DNA of 50,035 nucleotides from Pseudomonadota bacterium. GTDB taxonomy: Bacteria > Pseudomonadota > Gammaproteobacteria > Xanthomonadales > Rhodanobacteraceae. The stretch lies in the NCBI GenBank assembly GCA_021818335.1, contig JAKAEJ010000006.1, forward strand, positions 1-50,035. Direction: 5' to 3'. Under the pieces are notes generated by a model. It was not told where the DNA came from, made no database searches, and worked only from the letters and a program-made list of their open reading frames with translations. Position numbers and translations under genes: made by a program. The stretch's first letter is position 1. The number at the start of each line of letters is the position of its first letter. This document shows positions 27,560-38,623 of the stretch, one piece after another.

Positions 27560-28006
27560 GTGTTCCAGGGCGAAACTGCGATCACGGTTGATGACAAGGG
27601 ACGGCTGGCGATCCCCACCGCCTACCGCGAACTTGTCGCGCGCGAATGCCAGCTTCGCTTGGTCAGCACCTACAACCCCTTCGAGCCGGGTTGCCTGTGG
27701 CTGTTTCCGCCGTCGGAGTGGGAGCGGGTCCGGGATTCGGTGAACGCGTTGCCCAGCGTCAAGGCAGTGCACCGTGCCCTGCAGATGAAATTGGTTGGTG
27801 CTGCGGCGACCCTGGAACTCGATGCGGCAGCGCGCATCCTGTTGCCATCCAGCCAGCGGACTGCAGCGGGGATCGAGAAGCGTGCCGTGCTTCTCGGCAT
27901 GGGCAACAAGTTTGAGGTCTGGGGTGAACAAGCCCACTTTGCCAAGATTCGCCAGACCATTGGCGAAGGCGACATCAGTGCGGAGATGTCCGCACTGCGG
28001 TTGTGA
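27560..28006 (+). CDS. mraZ: MraZ, transcriptional regulator of the dcw cluster
   Basis: DNA-binding autorepressor of the division and cell-wall cluster, made of two AbrB-like (SpoVT/MraZ) halves. From GTG 27560 it has 148 residues and begins with the usual [19 protein letters not shown]; the second half has [21 protein letters not shown] 27542 is in frame but is itself part of a MraZ box, so 27560 is preferred, with AAAGGTGGG as ribosome site. It heads the cluster, four bases before rsmH. Confidence 0.95.
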   Translation: MFQGETAITVDDKGRLAIPTAYRELVARECQLRLVSTYNPFEPGCLWLFPPSEWERVRDSVNALPSVKAVHRALQMKLVGAAATLELDAAARILLPSSQRTAAGIEKRAVLLGMGNKFEVWGEQAHFAKIRQTIGEGDISAEMSALRL

Positions 28007-28009
28007 GCC

Positions 28010-28951
28010 ATGCCTCCCGCCTCCAGCATCAACCGAACCAGCGAACATGTTCCCGTGCTTTTGCAGGAAGCACTGGATGGACTTGCCGTGCGCCCGAACG
28101 GGACGTATCTGGATGGCACCTTCGGGCGAGGGGGGCACGCCGACGAAATCCTGCGCCGATTGGGGGCTGCAGGTCGTCTGCTGCTCATGGATCGGGATCC
28201 CGAGGCAATCGCCGCGGCGCGCGTGCGTTACCAAGGCGACGAACGGGTGCTTGTGCGCCATGGCAACTTCGCTGACATGGGCGAGTGGCAGGAAGCGCGG
28301 GCTGGTCTTGACGGCGTTTTGCTCGATCTTGGCGTCTCGTCCCCCCAGCTTGACCAGCCTTTGAGAGGATTCAGCTTCATGGCGGACGGGCCCCTGGACA
28401 TGCGCATGGACCCCACCCAGGGGCAAACCGCGGCGCAATTTCTGGCCTCCGCCACCGAGGAGACGATTGCCGACGTGCTATGGCGCCTCGGTGAGGAGCG
28501 CATGAGCCGGCGCATTGCCGGGGCTATCGTCCGTGCGCGCAGCGAAACGCCATTGACTAGAACGACACAGTTGGCCGGCCTTGTGGCGCGCGTGATCGGT
28601 CCGCGACGGGAGCCGAGAAAGCACCCCGCCACGCGTACGTTCCAGGCACTTCGTCTTCACGTCAATGGCGAGATCGATGCCATCGAGCGGGGTCTTGCAG
28701 CCGCAACCGCCTGCCTCAAGCCCGGTGGACGGCTCGTGGTCATCAGCTTCCACTCACTCGAGGACCGTTTGGTCAAGCAGTTCATGCGTGGTCCCGAGCC
28801 ACCGCGTGTTGCGCGTGGCTTGCCAGCTCCGATGCTCGCTGATTCAGTCCTGCGGGCGATCGGGCGCAAGCAGTTTGCTGGTGCAGAAGAAGTAGCGCGG
28901 AATCCACGCGCTCGCTCAGCCGTGTTGCGGGTGGCGGAGCGTCGCACATGA
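28010..28951 (+). CDS. rsmH: RsmH (MraW), 16S rRNA N4-methyltransferase (C1402)
   Basis: SAM-dependent enzyme adding the base methyl group at C1402, the same nucleotide modified by RsmI encoded 1 kb upstream. The 313 residues show [10 protein letters not shown], the SAM loop [16 protein letters not shown] (about 32-47), and [18 protein letters not shown] (about 205-222). It overlaps ftsL by four bases. Confidence 0.97.
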   Translation: MPPASSINRTSEHVPVLLQEALDGLAVRPNGTYLDGTFGRGGHADEILRRLGAAGRLLLMDRDPEAIAAARVRYQGDERVLVRHGNFADMGEWQEARAGLDGVLLDLGVSSPQLDQPLRGFSFMADGPLDMRMDPTQGQTAAQFLASATEETIADVLWRLGEERMSRRIAGAIVRARSETPLTRTTQLAGLVARVIGPRREPRKHPATRTFQALRLHVNGEIDAIERGLAAATACLKPGGRLVVISFHSLEDRLVKQFMRGPEPPRVARGLPAPMLADSVLRAIGRKQFAGAEEVARNPRARSAVLRVAERRT

Positions 28952-29223
28952 ATGACTTGGCCGACCGAGTACTCGCCGCGACACTGTTGCTGGTCGTTAT
29001 GGCCAGTGCGATTGCCGTCGTGTGGGCGCGCAACGAGAACCGCGAGTTATTCATCCGGTTCACGCAATTGCAGAACCAACGCGACCAACTCAACATCGAA
29101 TATGGACGTCTCGAGCTTGAAGATGCGACGTGGGCTGATCCTGCGCGGGTGGCTTCGGTTGCGAGACATGCGCTGGGCATGGTCAATCCAGATCCCACGC
29201 AGATACGCATGGTGCGCGAATGA
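28948..29223 (+). CDS. ftsL: FtsL, cell division protein
   Basis: Small bitopic division protein (91 residues) that complexes with FtsB and FtsQ and helps activate FtsWI. It has one membrane segment (about residues 9-28) followed by a leucine-zipper-like coiled coil (about 35-65) and a short C-terminal tail. Sequence is weakly conserved; size, topology and position between rsmH and ftsI decide it. It overlaps both neighbours by four bases. Confidence 0.92.
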   Translation: MNDLADRVLAATLLLVVMASAIAVVWARNENRELFIRFTQLQNQRDQLNIEYGRLELEDATWADPARVASVARHALGMVNPDPTQIRMVRE

Positions 29224-30971
29224 TTTCGGATTCCGACCATCAATCGGTGCGGAGTTCGCGGACTGCTGGCTCGCGCATACGGGGCCGACTCGTTTTCGTC
29301 GGTGTGGTTCTCGCGCTGGCCGGTGCTGGCCTATTGGCGAGGGCCGTGGACCTCCAGGTGGTTCGGCGCGAATTCCTGCAACGGCAGGGAGATGCACGCT
29401 TTCTCCGGGAAATACCCATTCCCGTATCGCGGGGAAGCATTTTTGACCGCAATGGCGAACCGCTGGCGGTTTCCACGCCCGTCGATTCGCTCTGGGCCAA
29501 TCCGCCGGAACTCCTCGCCCATGCCAATCGCATTCCGCAGCTAGCCACAGCGCTGGGCGTTGATCCCGCCGACCTCCAGCGACGGTTGGAGCAGCGTTCC
29601 GGGCTGCAGTTTGTCTACCTGCGTCGCCTCATGAGTCCGGAAGCGGCCCATGTCGTGCTGGCGCTGAAAATCCCCGGGGTCTACAAGCAGCGCGAGTACC
29701 GTCGTTATTACCCAATGGGGGATGTTGCTGCGCAATTGGTTGGATTCACTAACATCAACGATCAGGGCCAGGAAGGGCTTGAACTGGCTTATAACAGCTG
29801 GCTCAGCGGGACGCCCGGCCTGCAGCGCGTCATCCGCGATCGGCTTGGCCAGATCGTGCAGAGTGTCGACATGGTCCGGGAGCCTCGCCCGGGGCATAAC
29901 CTGACGCTCAGCATCGACCGCCGCCTGCAATATCTTGCCTATCACGAACTTCAGCAGGCCGTTTCCGTGCACCAAGCGCGTGCCGCTTCCATGGTTGTGC
30001 TGGATGCAAATACGGGAGAGGTTCTGGCGATGGCCAACTTGCCCTCCTTCAACCCCAATGACGTGGCCGGCAGCACGCCTGCGGAATGGCGCAATCGGGC
30101 GGCGACGGACGTGTTTGAGCCTGGATCCGTCATGAAGGCGTTCTCGCTTTCTGCAGCGCTCGCCAGCGGCAAGTGGACGCCGACTTCACCGATCGATACC
30201 TCGCCGGGATGGTATGCGATGGACGGCTACACCATTCGTGATACCGCCGATTTCGGCAAGCTCGACATGACAGGGGTGATCACCAACTCAAGCAACGTTG
30301 GCGCATCGAAGATTACCGCTACCTTCTCCGAAAAGCGCCTGTACGACACGCTCCACCACTTCGGATTCGGCCAAAGTACCGGCAGTGGATTCCCCGGCGA
30401 AGCCTCTGGATTCCTGCCGGTCTACACCAGTTGGTTGCCGATCAACCGCGTCACGATTTCCTATGGCTACGGCCTCAATGTCACCGCACTGCAACTGGCT
30501 CAGGCATATGCGGCGCTCGCCGATGGCGGCATCCTCCACCATCCCACGTTTGTCAAAGGCGATGACAACCCGCCTGAGCGGGTGCTCCCCGCCCGGTACG
30601 CGCATGAAATGGTGACCATGTTGAGGACGGTCGTCAGTCCTCAAGGCACAGCGCCAACAGCCATGATCGCCAACTACACCGTGGCAGGAAAGACCGGCAC
30701 CGCCCATCAGGCTGGCGCCGGTGGCTACCTCAAGAACGATTATTACTCGGTCTTTTGCGGGATGGTGCCTGCCAGTGATCCGCGTCTCGTTGGCGTCGTG
30801 GTGGTGCGTGATCCGCAGCATGGCCACTTCGGAGGAACGGTTGCCGCACCGGTGTTCCGGAAAGTCATGGAGGGTGCGCTGCGCCTGCTGGATGTGCCTC
30901 CAGACAACGTGAGGCAATGGTACGCGCAACAACCTGTCCCTGATGTCCATGCAGGTGGATCCTCGCCATGA
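29220..30971 (+). CDS. ftsI: FtsI (PBP3), septal peptidoglycan transpeptidase
   Basis: Monofunctional class B PBP that cross-links septal peptidoglycan with FtsW. The 583 residues have one N-terminal membrane anchor (about 22-45), a pedestal domain with the conserved RGSIFDRNGEPLA, and a transpeptidase domain with SxxK at Ser303 (PGSVMKAF), SxN in TNSSNVGASK and KTG at about Lys491 (GKTGTAHQ). All catalytic motifs are intact. Overlaps ftsL and murE by four bases each. Confidence 0.97.
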   Translation: MISDSDHQSVRSSRTAGSRIRGRLVFVGVVLALAGAGLLARAVDLQVVRREFLQRQGDARFLREIPIPVSRGSIFDRNGEPLAVSTPVDSLWANPPELLAHANRIPQLATALGVDPADLQRRLEQRSGLQFVYLRRLMSPEAAHVVLALKIPGVYKQREYRRYYPMGDVAAQLVGFTNINDQGQEGLELAYNSWLSGTPGLQRVIRDRLGQIVQSVDMVREPRPGHNLTLSIDRRLQYLAYHELQQAVSVHQARAASMVVLDANTGEVLAMANLPSFNPNDVAGSTPAEWRNRAATDVFEPGSVMKAFSLSAALASGKWTPTSPIDTSPGWYAMDGYTIRDTADFGKLDMTGVITNSSNVGASKITATFSEKRLYDTLHHFGFGQSTGSGFPGEASGFLPVYTSWLPINRVTISYGYGLNVTALQLAQAYAALADGGILHHPTFVKGDDNPPERVLPARYAHEMVTMLRTVVSPQGTAPTAMIANYTVAGKTGTAHQAGAGGYLKNDYYSVFCGMVPASDPRLVGVVVVRDPQHGHFGGTVAAPVFRKVMEGALRLLDVPPDNVRQWYAQQPVPDVHAGGSSP

Positions 30972-32464
30972 CGATGCCATCAGGACTAGCGACGAACATG
31001 CGCGCTGGCGATCTTTTGGCTGGAGTGGCTGATGCCGGTGACTTGGCATCCGTGAATTTGCGAGGACTCGAACTTGATTCGCGCAACGTGAGGCCAGGAG
31101 ATGCCTTTGTTGCGCTCCGTGGAAGTATTCACCATGGCATCGAGTTCGCGGAGGCGGCACGCGCTGCAGGTGCCGTACTGGTGCTGGCCGAGGGGCCGGC
31201 CCCCCAAGAACCTACCTGGTCGGATGGCGTACTTTGGATCGACGGGCTGGCTGCGCAACTGGGCAAGTTGGCCGCGCGGCTCTATGGCGATGCCTCACGC
31301 ACGCTGAAAGTCACGGGGATCACCGGCACCAATGGAAAGACGTCCTCCGTGCAAATGCTGACGCAGGCACTTGAGTTGCTGGGCGAGCGAGCGGGGAGCA
31401 TCGGGACCTTGGGAGCCGGGCTGTATGGCGACATCAGGCCCGGTGCGCGCACTACGCCGGACGTGATTACCGTGCAACGCCTACTAGCCGAACAACGCGC
31501 TGCAGGGGCTTCCCATGTAGCAATGGAAGTTTCATCGCACGCGTTGGCGCAAGGTCGGGTCGATGGCGTGCACTTCTTCGTGGCAGCCTTCACCAACCTG
31601 ACCCGAGATCACCTCGACTACCACGGCTCCATGGACGCCTATGGTGCCGCTAAAGCGAAACTTTTCAGGTGGCCTGAGCTCGCGCATGCGGTAATCAATG
31701 TTGACGATCCATTCGGGTCCGTCCTGGCAAGCCAGGTTGTGGCTGAAACCTGCGTGCTGCGCGTCAGCGCGCGAGGTCTCGCTGATTCGGAAATGCAAGC
31801 TGCGGATATTGCAACCACGGCCAACGGCTTGACGTTTAGCCTTCGCGCTGGCGGGAAATCGGGGCAGGTCAATAGCCTGCTGCTCGGCCGCTTCAATGTC
31901 GCAAATCTTTTGATCGTCGCGGGCTGCCTGCTTGCTCTCGGGTTCGATTTCGATGAAGTGGTATCGGTCCTTTCAAAGCTTGAACCGATTCGCGGGCGCA
32001 TGCAGCGTTTGGGGGGCAGTGGACAACCGCTCGTAGTTGTCGACTACGCCCACACGCCCGACGCACTGGAGCAGGCGCTCGACGCATTGCGGTCGCACTG
32101 CGTCGGCCGACTTTGGTGCGTCTTCGGCTGCGGGGGTGAGCGGGATTCCGGAAAGCGCCCGCTAATGGGTGCTGTGGCGGCGCGCCTCGCAGACGAATGC
32201 ATCATTACCGACGACAACCCGCGAAGTGAGGATGGCGATTCGATCGCTGCCGCGATTCGTGCAGGCATGCCAGCCTCGACCCATGTGACTGTGCAGCGCG
32301 ATCGCGCGCGCGCGATCGAGCATGCCGTGCGTTCCGCGAGTCCACGCGACGCAATCCTCGTGGCAGGTAAAGGACATGAAACTCAGCAGGAAGCCCGGGG
32401 TCAGAAGCATCCTTTCGATGATGTGGCGGTGGCGCGTTTGGCCTTGGGGGCTCCCCAATGCTGA
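30968..32464 (+). CDS. murE: MurE, UDP-MurNAc-tripeptide synthetase (meso-DAP adding)
   Basis: Cytoplasmic ligase adding the third stem-peptide residue. The 498 residues contain the P-loop GITGTNGKTSSVQML (about 117-131) and the motif DNPR in ITDDNPRSEDGDSI (about 415), which marks meso-diaminopimelate rather than lysine specificity. The N-terminal start is set by the ATGA overlap with ftsI. The end overlaps murF by seven bases. Confidence 0.97.
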   Translation: MTMPSGLATNMRAGDLLAGVADAGDLASVNLRGLELDSRNVRPGDAFVALRGSIHHGIEFAEAARAAGAVLVLAEGPAPQEPTWSDGVLWIDGLAAQLGKLAARLYGDASRTLKVTGITGTNGKTSSVQMLTQALELLGERAGSIGTLGAGLYGDIRPGARTTPDVITVQRLLAEQRAAGASHVAMEVSSHALAQGRVDGVHFFVAAFTNLTRDHLDYHGSMDAYGAAKAKLFRWPELAHAVINVDDPFGSVLASQVVAETCVLRVSARGLADSEMQAADIATTANGLTFSLRAGGKSGQVNSLLLGRFNVANLLIVAGCLLALGFDFDEVVSVLSKLEPIRGRMQRLGGSGQPLVVVDYAHTPDALEQALDALRSHCVGRLWCVFGCGGERDSGKRPLMGAVAARLADECIITDDNPRSEDGDSIAAAIRAGMPASTHVTVQRDRARAIEHAVRSASPRDAILVAGKGHETQQEARGQKHPFDDVAVARLALGAPQC

Positions 32465-33822
32465 ACATGATGCTTGGTGAAATCGCCTTGTGGACGCACG
32501 GCACCTTGCGGGGCAGTGATGCACTAGCGCGCGGCGTCGGCATCGACACACGCAAGCTCTCGCCCGGGATGCTTTTTGCGGCCATCCGAGGCGACCGTGT
32601 TGATGGCCATGATTTTCTGCGCATGGCGCACACGGCGGGTGCGACCGGAGCACTGGTGTCTCGGTCAGTCGCGGACATCGCCCTGCCACAGGTTCAGGTT
32701 GCTGATGTACAAGCTGCGCTGGGCGATCTGGCGAGTGCGGTACGCGCGCGCAGCAATGCAATCGTTATCGGGATCACGGGTTCCAGTGGCAAAACTACGG
32801 TCAAGAACCTCTGCGCGAGCATTCTTGGCGGGGTGGCGGCAACACATGCCACTGAAGGCAATCAGAACAATGAAATCGGCTTGCCGCTCAGCCTCTTGAA
32901 CATGCGCGATGACGCGCATTTTGTGGTGCTTGAGATGGGTGCCGGGAAGCCAGGGGATATCGCGTATCTCGCTGGAATAGCACGGCCCTACGTTGTCCTC
33001 GTAAATAACGTGGGGCCGGCACACATCGAGCGGCTTGGGAGCATAGAGGGGGTTGCGGAGACCAAGGGTGCAATCTATGCCGCGTTGCCAGCAGATGGCA
33101 TTGCCGTGATCAACGCCGAGGATTCCTTCGCGGGCTATTTCGCGGCGCAAGCTGGCTCACGGCATGTGCTTCGGTTCGGCGTTGACGCGAGCGCCGACGT
33201 CGGTGCGGAAAATGTCCAGTTGGAACTTCATGGGTCGCGATTCGACCTCGTCATGCCCAATGGCCGCGCTGAGGTCTTCCTGTCGCTTCCTGGGATGCAT
33301 AACGTGCGCAACGCGCTCGCTGCGGCCGCAGTTGCCCACGCACTCGGCGTGCCTCTGGAGAAGATTGCCTCGGGACTTGCAAGCGTGGTCTCCAGTCGCG
33401 GCCGCCTCGCGATCCGCAAAATGCCGGGCGGTTGGACCTTGCTCGACGATAGTTACAACGCAAACCCGGCTTCGGTCGCAGCCGCAATCGATACATTGGC
33501 TCTTGCGCCTGGGGAAACCTGGTTGGTTCTTGGCGATCTCGCCGAACTTGGACAGCGTGCCGGTGACCTGATGGCGGACTTGGGTCGAAAGGCCCGCTCT
33601 GCAGGGATTGGTCGTCTCTGGACCGTGGGAGCCACAAGTGCCGAAGCAAGCCGCGCATTCGGGCGTGGCGCGCAGCATTTCGAACAACAGGCTGCACTAG
33701 CAGCCGCATTACGCAATGCACTTCATGAAGGAGTCACATGCCTCGTCAAGGGATCGCGCGTATCGGCGATGGAGCATGTGATTGCGCTACTGGAAGGGGA
33801 GGGGCAAGCGCATGCTTTATGA
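32458..33822 (+). CDS. murF: MurF, UDP-MurNAc-pentapeptide synthetase
   Basis: Adds D-Ala-D-Ala to UDP-MurNAc-tripeptide. The 454 residues carry the Mur ligase P-loop [14 protein letters not shown] (about 104-117), [15 protein letters not shown] (about 140) and [15 protein letters not shown] (about 334), hallmarks of MurF. It overlaps murE by seven bases and mraY by 11. Its substrate D-Ala-D-Ala is made by Ddl encoded 4.8 kb downstream. Confidence 0.97.
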   Translation: MLNMMLGEIALWTHGTLRGSDALARGVGIDTRKLSPGMLFAAIRGDRVDGHDFLRMAHTAGATGALVSRSVADIALPQVQVADVQAALGDLASAVRARSNAIVIGITGSSGKTTVKNLCASILGGVAATHATEGNQNNEIGLPLSLLNMRDDAHFVVLEMGAGKPGDIAYLAGIARPYVVLVNNVGPAHIERLGSIEGVAETKGAIYAALPADGIAVINAEDSFAGYFAAQAGSRHVLRFGVDASADVGAENVQLELHGSRFDLVMPNGRAEVFLSLPGMHNVRNALAAAAVAHALGVPLEKIASGLASVVSSRGRLAIRKMPGGWTLLDDSYNANPASVAAAIDTLALAPGETWLVLGDLAELGQRAGDLMADLGRKARSAGIGRLWTVGATSAEASRAFGRGAQHFEQQAALAAALRNALHEGVTCLVKGSRVSAMEHVIALLEGEGQAHAL

Positions 33823-34894
33823 ACTTGCGCGCTGTCTGAGTGTGTATGTCAGCGCCTTCCATCTATTCCAGTACATCACGTTACGAACCATTGCGAGCGC
33901 GCTGACCGCTCTGGCCATCTCGCTGGCGTTCGGTCCCAGCGTGATTCGACGCCTTGCGGCACAGAAGGCCGGACAGGTAATTCGTATCGATGGTCCGCAG
34001 TCACATATGAGCAAGGCGGGTACGCCCACGATGGGCGGCACGCTCATTCTTCTGTCAGTGGCGATTTCCACGCTCTTGTGGATGGACCCTGCGAACCGTT
34101 TTGATTGGATCGTGCTGGGCGTCATGCTCAGCTTCGGCGCGGTTGGCTTTTATGACGATTATAGGAAGCTGGTGCTGAAGGACAGCCGGGGGCTTCCGGC
34201 GCGCTGGAAGTATCTCTGGCAATCGCTTTTTGGATTGATTGCCGCCTTGGTCCTGTTTGCGACTGCCCAGGTTCCTGCCGAAACTGCGCTATTTGTTCCG
34301 CTTTTCAAGACCGTTGCGCTACCTCTCGGTGCGTTCTTCGTGCTGATCGCGTATTTGATGATCGTTGGGTTCTCCAACGCGGTGAACCTTACCGATGGCT
34401 TGGATGGACTCGCGATCATGCCTAGCGTCTTGGTTGCTGTGGCGCTGGGCATCTTCGCCTATCTCTCAGGCAATGCCGTTTTCTCCGGATATCTAGACAT
34501 CCCGTCCATCCCCGGGGCCGGTGAGCTAGCCATCTTCTGCGGTGCGCTGGCTGGATCAGGACTCGGCTTCCTTTGGTTCAATGCTTATCCAGCCCAGGTC
34601 TTCATGGGTGATGTGGGTGCCTTGGCCATTGGTGCGGCATTGGGCTGCATAGCCGTGATTGTGCGCCAAGAAATCGTGCTGCTAATCATGGGCGGCGTTT
34701 TCGTGATGGAAACTGCCTCGGTCATGTTGCAGGTGGCCAGTTTCAAACTGACTGGCAAGCGAATCTTCCGCATGGCGCCGATCCATCATCACTTTGAGCT
34801 CAAAGGCTGGCCCGAGCCGCGCGTGATTGTGCGCTTCTGGATCATCAGCGTCATGCTGATGCTGATTGGCCTCGCGACGCTGAAGGTCCGCTGA
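33812..34894 (+). CDS. mraY: MraY, phospho-MurNAc-pentapeptide translocase
   Basis: Integral membrane enzyme that transfers phospho-MurNAc-pentapeptide to undecaprenyl phosphate, making lipid I. From ATG 33812 it has 360 residues, as in E. coli, with about ten membrane segments. Family motifs: [11 protein letters not shown] (about 68-78), FYDDYRKL with the Mg-binding Asp pair (about 115), [10 protein letters not shown] (about 190), GDVGALAIG (about 265) and [14 protein letters not shown] (about 321). An earlier in-frame ATG at 33782 lies deeper in murF and is unlikely. Confidence 0.97.
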   Translation: MLYELARCLSVYVSAFHLFQYITLRTIASALTALAISLAFGPSVIRRLAAQKAGQVIRIDGPQSHMSKAGTPTMGGTLILLSVAISTLLWMDPANRFDWIVLGVMLSFGAVGFYDDYRKLVLKDSRGLPARWKYLWQSLFGLIAALVLFATAQVPAETALFVPLFKTVALPLGAFFVLIAYLMIVGFSNAVNLTDGLDGLAIMPSVLVAVALGIFAYLSGNAVFSGYLDIPSIPGAGELAIFCGALAGSGLGFLWFNAYPAQVFMGDVGALAIGAALGCIAVIVRQEIVLLIMGGVFVMETASVMLQVASFKLTGKRIFRMAPIHHHFELKGWPEPRVIVRFWIISVMLMLIGLATLKVR

Positions 34895-36114
34895 TGTTTG
34901 ACTTTGGTGGCTCGCGCCAGCAAGCAAAGCGCCGCGGAACGCCGCGCGGCCACTATGACCGCTGGCTTGTGCTTGCCATCATCGGTTTGGCTGCATTCGG
35001 CGTTGTCATGGTGGCTTCCGCGTCGATCGCGATTGCAGATGGCAGCAATCTTGGGCCTTTCTACTATCTGCAACGTCACCTGATGTTCATCGTGCTTGGC
35101 GCTGTACTCGCAGGCATCGCAATGCGAGTGGAACTCCGCTGGTTGGAACGGCGCGGCCTGCTATGGCTCGCACTGGCGGTGCTCTCGCTATCGATGGTTT
35201 TCATCCCGCACATCGGCTTGCGCATCAACGGCGCAAGGCGCTGGCTCGACCTTGGCGTCACCGGCTTTCAACCGGTTGAGGCGGTGAAGGTCGCGCTGAT
35301 CCTTTATCTCGCGAGCTATCTGGTGCGGCACCGGGCCGCTGTGGAACGGGGCTTCTGGGGCGCAGCGAGGCCGGTCGGGGTCGCTCTGATGCTGGCATTT
35401 CTCCTTCTCCTTCAGCCAGATTTCGGATCGGCATTGCTGGTCATGGCGATCACCGTAGGCATGATCTGGCTGGCGGGGGCTCGAAAGCGACATCTCCTGC
35501 TTATGGGCTCGCCGTTGATTCTCCTGTTTATCTGGATTGCCTTTAGCCGAAGCTATCGCGTAGAGCGACTCACTTCCTTCCTCAATCCCTGGAAAGATCC
35601 GTTTTCCGATGGATTTCAGCTGACGCAGGCATTGATTGCTGTCGGAAGAGGGCATTGGTTTGGCGTCGGGCTTGGCGACAGCATTCAGAAGCTGTTCTAT
35701 CTCCCCGAGGCGTATACCGACTTCATTCTTGCCGTCATCGCAGAGGAACTAGGGTTCGTTGGCATCACACTCGTGCTGACGCTCTTCGCACTGCTCGTCG
35801 GACGCGCATTGCTGCTCGGCCTGCGTGGGGTGGAAATTGGCCAGCGCTACCCGGCCTATGTCTGTTTCGGCGTTGCCTTGTCGATTGGGCTGCAGGCGCT
35901 GGTATCCGTGGGAGTCAACCTCGGCGTGCTGCCGACCAAGGGCTTGACCTTACCGCTTGTCAGCTCAGGCGGCTCCAGCGTGATCATGACCTTGGCGATG
36001 TTGGGCATATTGCTCCGTGCCAGCTTCGAAATAAGCCGCGCCGAAGACGCCCGTCGATACGGTTCGATACCGCTTGAGGAAGCGGTGGCGCAAGGCATGG
36101 AGGTGACCCCGTGA
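34894..36114 (+). CDS. ftsW: FtsW, septal peptidoglycan glycosyltransferase (SEDS)
   Basis: SEDS-family polymerase that makes septal glycan with FtsI. The 406 residues have about ten membrane segments, the long periplasmic loop between TM7 and TM8 containing LTQALIAVGRGHWFGVGLGD, and the C-terminal GLTLPLVSSGGSS typical of the family. Its start shares one base with the mraY stop, and its stop overlaps the murG start. Confidence 0.97.
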   Translation: MFDFGGSRQQAKRRGTPRGHYDRWLVLAIIGLAAFGVVMVASASIAIADGSNLGPFYYLQRHLMFIVLGAVLAGIAMRVELRWLERRGLLWLALAVLSLSMVFIPHIGLRINGARRWLDLGVTGFQPVEAVKVALILYLASYLVRHRAAVERGFWGAARPVGVALMLAFLLLLQPDFGSALLVMAITVGMIWLAGARKRHLLLMGSPLILLFIWIAFSRSYRVERLTSFLNPWKDPFSDGFQLTQALIAVGRGHWFGVGLGDSIQKLFYLPEAYTDFILAVIAEELGFVGITLVLTLFALLVGRALLLGLRGVEIGQRYPAYVCFGVALSIGLQALVSVGVNLGVLPTKGLTLPLVSSGGSSVIMTLAMLGILLRASFEISRAEDARRYGSIPLEEAVAQGMEVTP

Positions 36115-37184
36115 GCCACGCGCGACCGGTGATGATCATGGCTGGCGGTACCGGGGGTCATATATTTCCCGGGCTCGCGGTCGCCGAAGTGCTTCGGCGG
36201 CGTGCGGTACCGGTGATCTGGCTTGGCGCCCGCGCGGGCCTCGAGACTCGTTTGGTGCCCGCGCAGGGCATCGACCTCATCACCCTGCCGGTACGCGGGG
36301 TCCGTGGCAAAGCATGGCGGGCACGGCTGGCTGCGCCCGCCATGCTGCTACATGCACTTTGGTGCGCGGGTACTGCGCTACGTCGGACGCGTCCGCGCTG
36401 TGTCTTGGCGCTCGGGGGCTACGCGGCTGGCCCCGGGGGGCTTGCTGCATTTATTCAGCGCGTACCCTTGGTTGTACACGAGCAAAATGCCTTGCCAGGG
36501 ATGACCAATCGCGTGCTGGGACGGCTCGCGCGGCGCGTGCTCTGCGGTTTCCCGAACGCACTACCCGGGGCCGAGTGGGTCGGTAATCCGGTGCGCGCCG
36601 CCATCGCTGCGCTGCCGCCGCCGGCGGTCCGGCTGGCGGGTCGCGTTGGTCCGGTACGAATATTGATTCTGGGGGGTAGCCAGGGCGCGCGAGTACTCAA
36701 CGCTGCCGTTCCTGCCGCGATTGCCCTGCTTTTACCCGCCGCGCGTCCTGCCATATGGCATCAATGTGGCGTACAGGGCGTTGAAGCGACGCGCAGCGCC
36801 TACCTGGATTCTCACATTGATGCCCGAGTCGATGCGTTTATCGACGGCATGGACCAGGCTTACGCGTGGGCCGACCTTGTTGTTTGCCGTGCTGGAGCCT
36901 TGACTCTGGCGGAGCTTGCGGCAGCGGGACTACCTGCGATCTTGGTGCCCTACCCGCACGCGGTTGATGACCACCAGACGCGCAATGCGCAGGTGCTAGT
37001 CCAGGCGGGCGCCGCACTGCTGAAGGCAGAGCATGCGCTTGAACCAAAGGAACTGGCGCGGGAGCTCTCCGCGCTGCTGTCCGATCCATGCCGCCGCATG
37101 GCCATGGCAGAGGCAGCGCGGTCGCTCGTGCGCATGGACGCAGCCGAACGGATCGCCGATGTTTGCATGGAGGTCGCCGCATGA
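36111..37184 (+). CDS. murG: MurG, lipid II-forming GlcNAc transferase
   Basis: Peripheral membrane GT-B enzyme that adds GlcNAc to lipid I. The 357 residues have the N-terminal glycine-rich loop [29 protein letters not shown] (about 124-135), [12 protein letters not shown] (about 185-196) and the UDP-GlcNAc site [19 protein letters not shown] (about 262-280). Start is GTG 36111 in GTGA with the ftsW stop. Confidence 0.97.
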   Translation: MSHARPVMIMAGGTGGHIFPGLAVAEVLRRRAVPVIWLGARAGLETRLVPAQGIDLITLPVRGVRGKAWRARLAAPAMLLHALWCAGTALRRTRPRCVLALGGYAAGPGGLAAFIQRVPLVVHEQNALPGMTNRVLGRLARRVLCGFPNALPGAEWVGNPVRAAIAALPPPAVRLAGRVGPVRILILGGSQGARVLNAAVPAAIALLLPAARPAIWHQCGVQGVEATRSAYLDSHIDARVDAFIDGMDQAYAWADLVVCRAGALTLAELAAAGLPAILVPYPHAVDDHQTRNAQVLVQAGAALLKAEHALEPKELARELSALLSDPCRRMAMAEAARSLVRMDAAERIADVCMEVAA

Positions 37185-38623
37185 GCCCACGCCGGTTGCA
37201 GCCGCATGAGGACTTCATGTACGCGTTCAAGCGCGTACACTTCATCGGCATTGGCGGCGCAGGGATGAGCGGTATTGCCGAGGTGCTCCATACACTTGGT
37301 TATTCGGTTTCTGGATCAGACCGAACTCCATCGGCTGTCACAGCACACCTCGAAGCGCTCGGCATCGCCATTCAGATCGGTCACAGCCCGGCTATCGTCC
37401 GTGGCGCCGACGCGGTAGTCGTCTCGGGCGCCATTGCGGCAGACAACCCCGAGCTGCTGGCTGCGAGGGCCGACCGGATTCCGGTCGTGCCCCGTGCCGA
37501 AATGCTCGGCGAGCTGATGCGCTTCCGTCGTGGCATTGCCGTTGCTGGTACCCATGGGAAAACCACGACAACCAGTCTGACCGCCAGCGTTCTGGCCGAG
37601 GCGGGATACGATCCGACGTTCGTGATCGGCGGACAGCTCCTCGCTGCAGGCGCCCACGCACGCTTGGGTGCTGGCGAGTACCTCGTTGCAGAAGCCGACG
37701 AGTCGGATAGCTCGTTTCTGATGCTCTCACCCGTCCTCGCTGTCGTCACCAATATCGACGCGGATCATCTGGCCAACTATGGCGGCGACTTTGAACGGCT
37801 GCGGGAGGCGTTTGCGCAGTTCCTGCATCGATTGCCGTTTTACGGGACCGCAGTGCTCTGCGTGGACGATGTGGAGGTCGCCGCGCTCGCGCAGAACACA
37901 TCCCGCGGTGTCGTTACGTATGGCACGGCGCCACAAGCGGACGTGCGTGCAAGCTCGATCGCACAGCACGGTGCACGGATGCAATTCAATCTCCACCTAC
38001 CAGGGCGTGATGATCCTCTCGCAATCGACCTTAACCTCCCGGGCAAGCACAATGTGCTCAACGCATTGGCGGCAGCAGCGGTCGGTTGGCAGCTTGGCGT
38101 GGACGCGCGCGCCATCGCCTCTGCCCTAGCCAACTTCCAGGGTGTTGGCCGCCGCTTCCAGCAGCGCGGGGAAGTTCTTCACCCGCATGGACGTGCGCTG
38201 CTTGTCGACGACTACGGACATCACCCGAGCGAGTTGGCTGCAGTGTTTGCCGCGGCGCGAGGTGGTTGGCCGGCGCGGCGTCTTGTTGTTGCATTCCAGC
38301 CTCATCGATATTCAAGGACACGCGATTTGATTGACGATTTCGCGCGCGTGCTGGCGGAAGTCGATGTGCTTGTCCTCAGTGAAGTTTACGCGGCAGGTGA
38401 ATCGCCGGTCGCAGGTGCGGACGGGCGGGCGCTTGCGCGCGCAGTGCGTGCAAGGGGCAGGGTCGATCCCGTGTTTGTCGACAACATCCGCAATTTGCCC
38501 GCAGCGCTCTCCAACCTGCTCCACGACGGAGATTTGTTGCTCTTGCTGGGTGCAGGCGATATCGGCCATGTGGCTAGTGAAATTGCAGCCGGTGGCGTCG
38601 TTCTCCCTGAGGAGAAGACATGA
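37181..38623 (+). CDS. murC: MurC, UDP-MurNAc:L-alanine ligase
   Basis: Adds the first stem-peptide residue to UDP-MurNAc. From ATG 37181, which overlaps the murG stop, it has 480 residues; the earlier frame from 37088 runs inside murG. Motifs: [16 protein letters not shown] at the N-terminus (about 18-33), P-loop [11 protein letters not shown] (about 123-133), DDYGHHPSE (about 343) and [10 protein letters not shown]. It precedes ddl with a four-base overlap; murB, which sits here in some clusters, is not present. Confidence 0.97.
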   Translation: MSPRRLQPHEDFMYAFKRVHFIGIGGAGMSGIAEVLHTLGYSVSGSDRTPSAVTAHLEALGIAIQIGHSPAIVRGADAVVVSGAIAADNPELLAARADRIPVVPRAEMLGELMRFRRGIAVAGTHGKTTTTSLTASVLAEAGYDPTFVIGGQLLAAGAHARLGAGEYLVAEADESDSSFLMLSPVLAVVTNIDADHLANYGGDFERLREAFAQFLHRLPFYGTAVLCVDDVEVAALAQNTSRGVVTYGTAPQADVRASSIAQHGARMQFNLHLPGRDDPLAIDLNLPGKHNVLNALAAAAVGWQLGVDARAIASALANFQGVGRRFQQRGEVLHPHGRALLVDDYGHHPSELAAVFAAARGGWPARRLVVAFQPHRYSRTRDLIDDFARVLAEVDVLVLSEVYAAGESPVAGADGRALARAVRARGRVDPVFVDNIRNLPAALSNLLHDGDLLLLLGAGDIGHVASEIAAGGVVLPEEKT

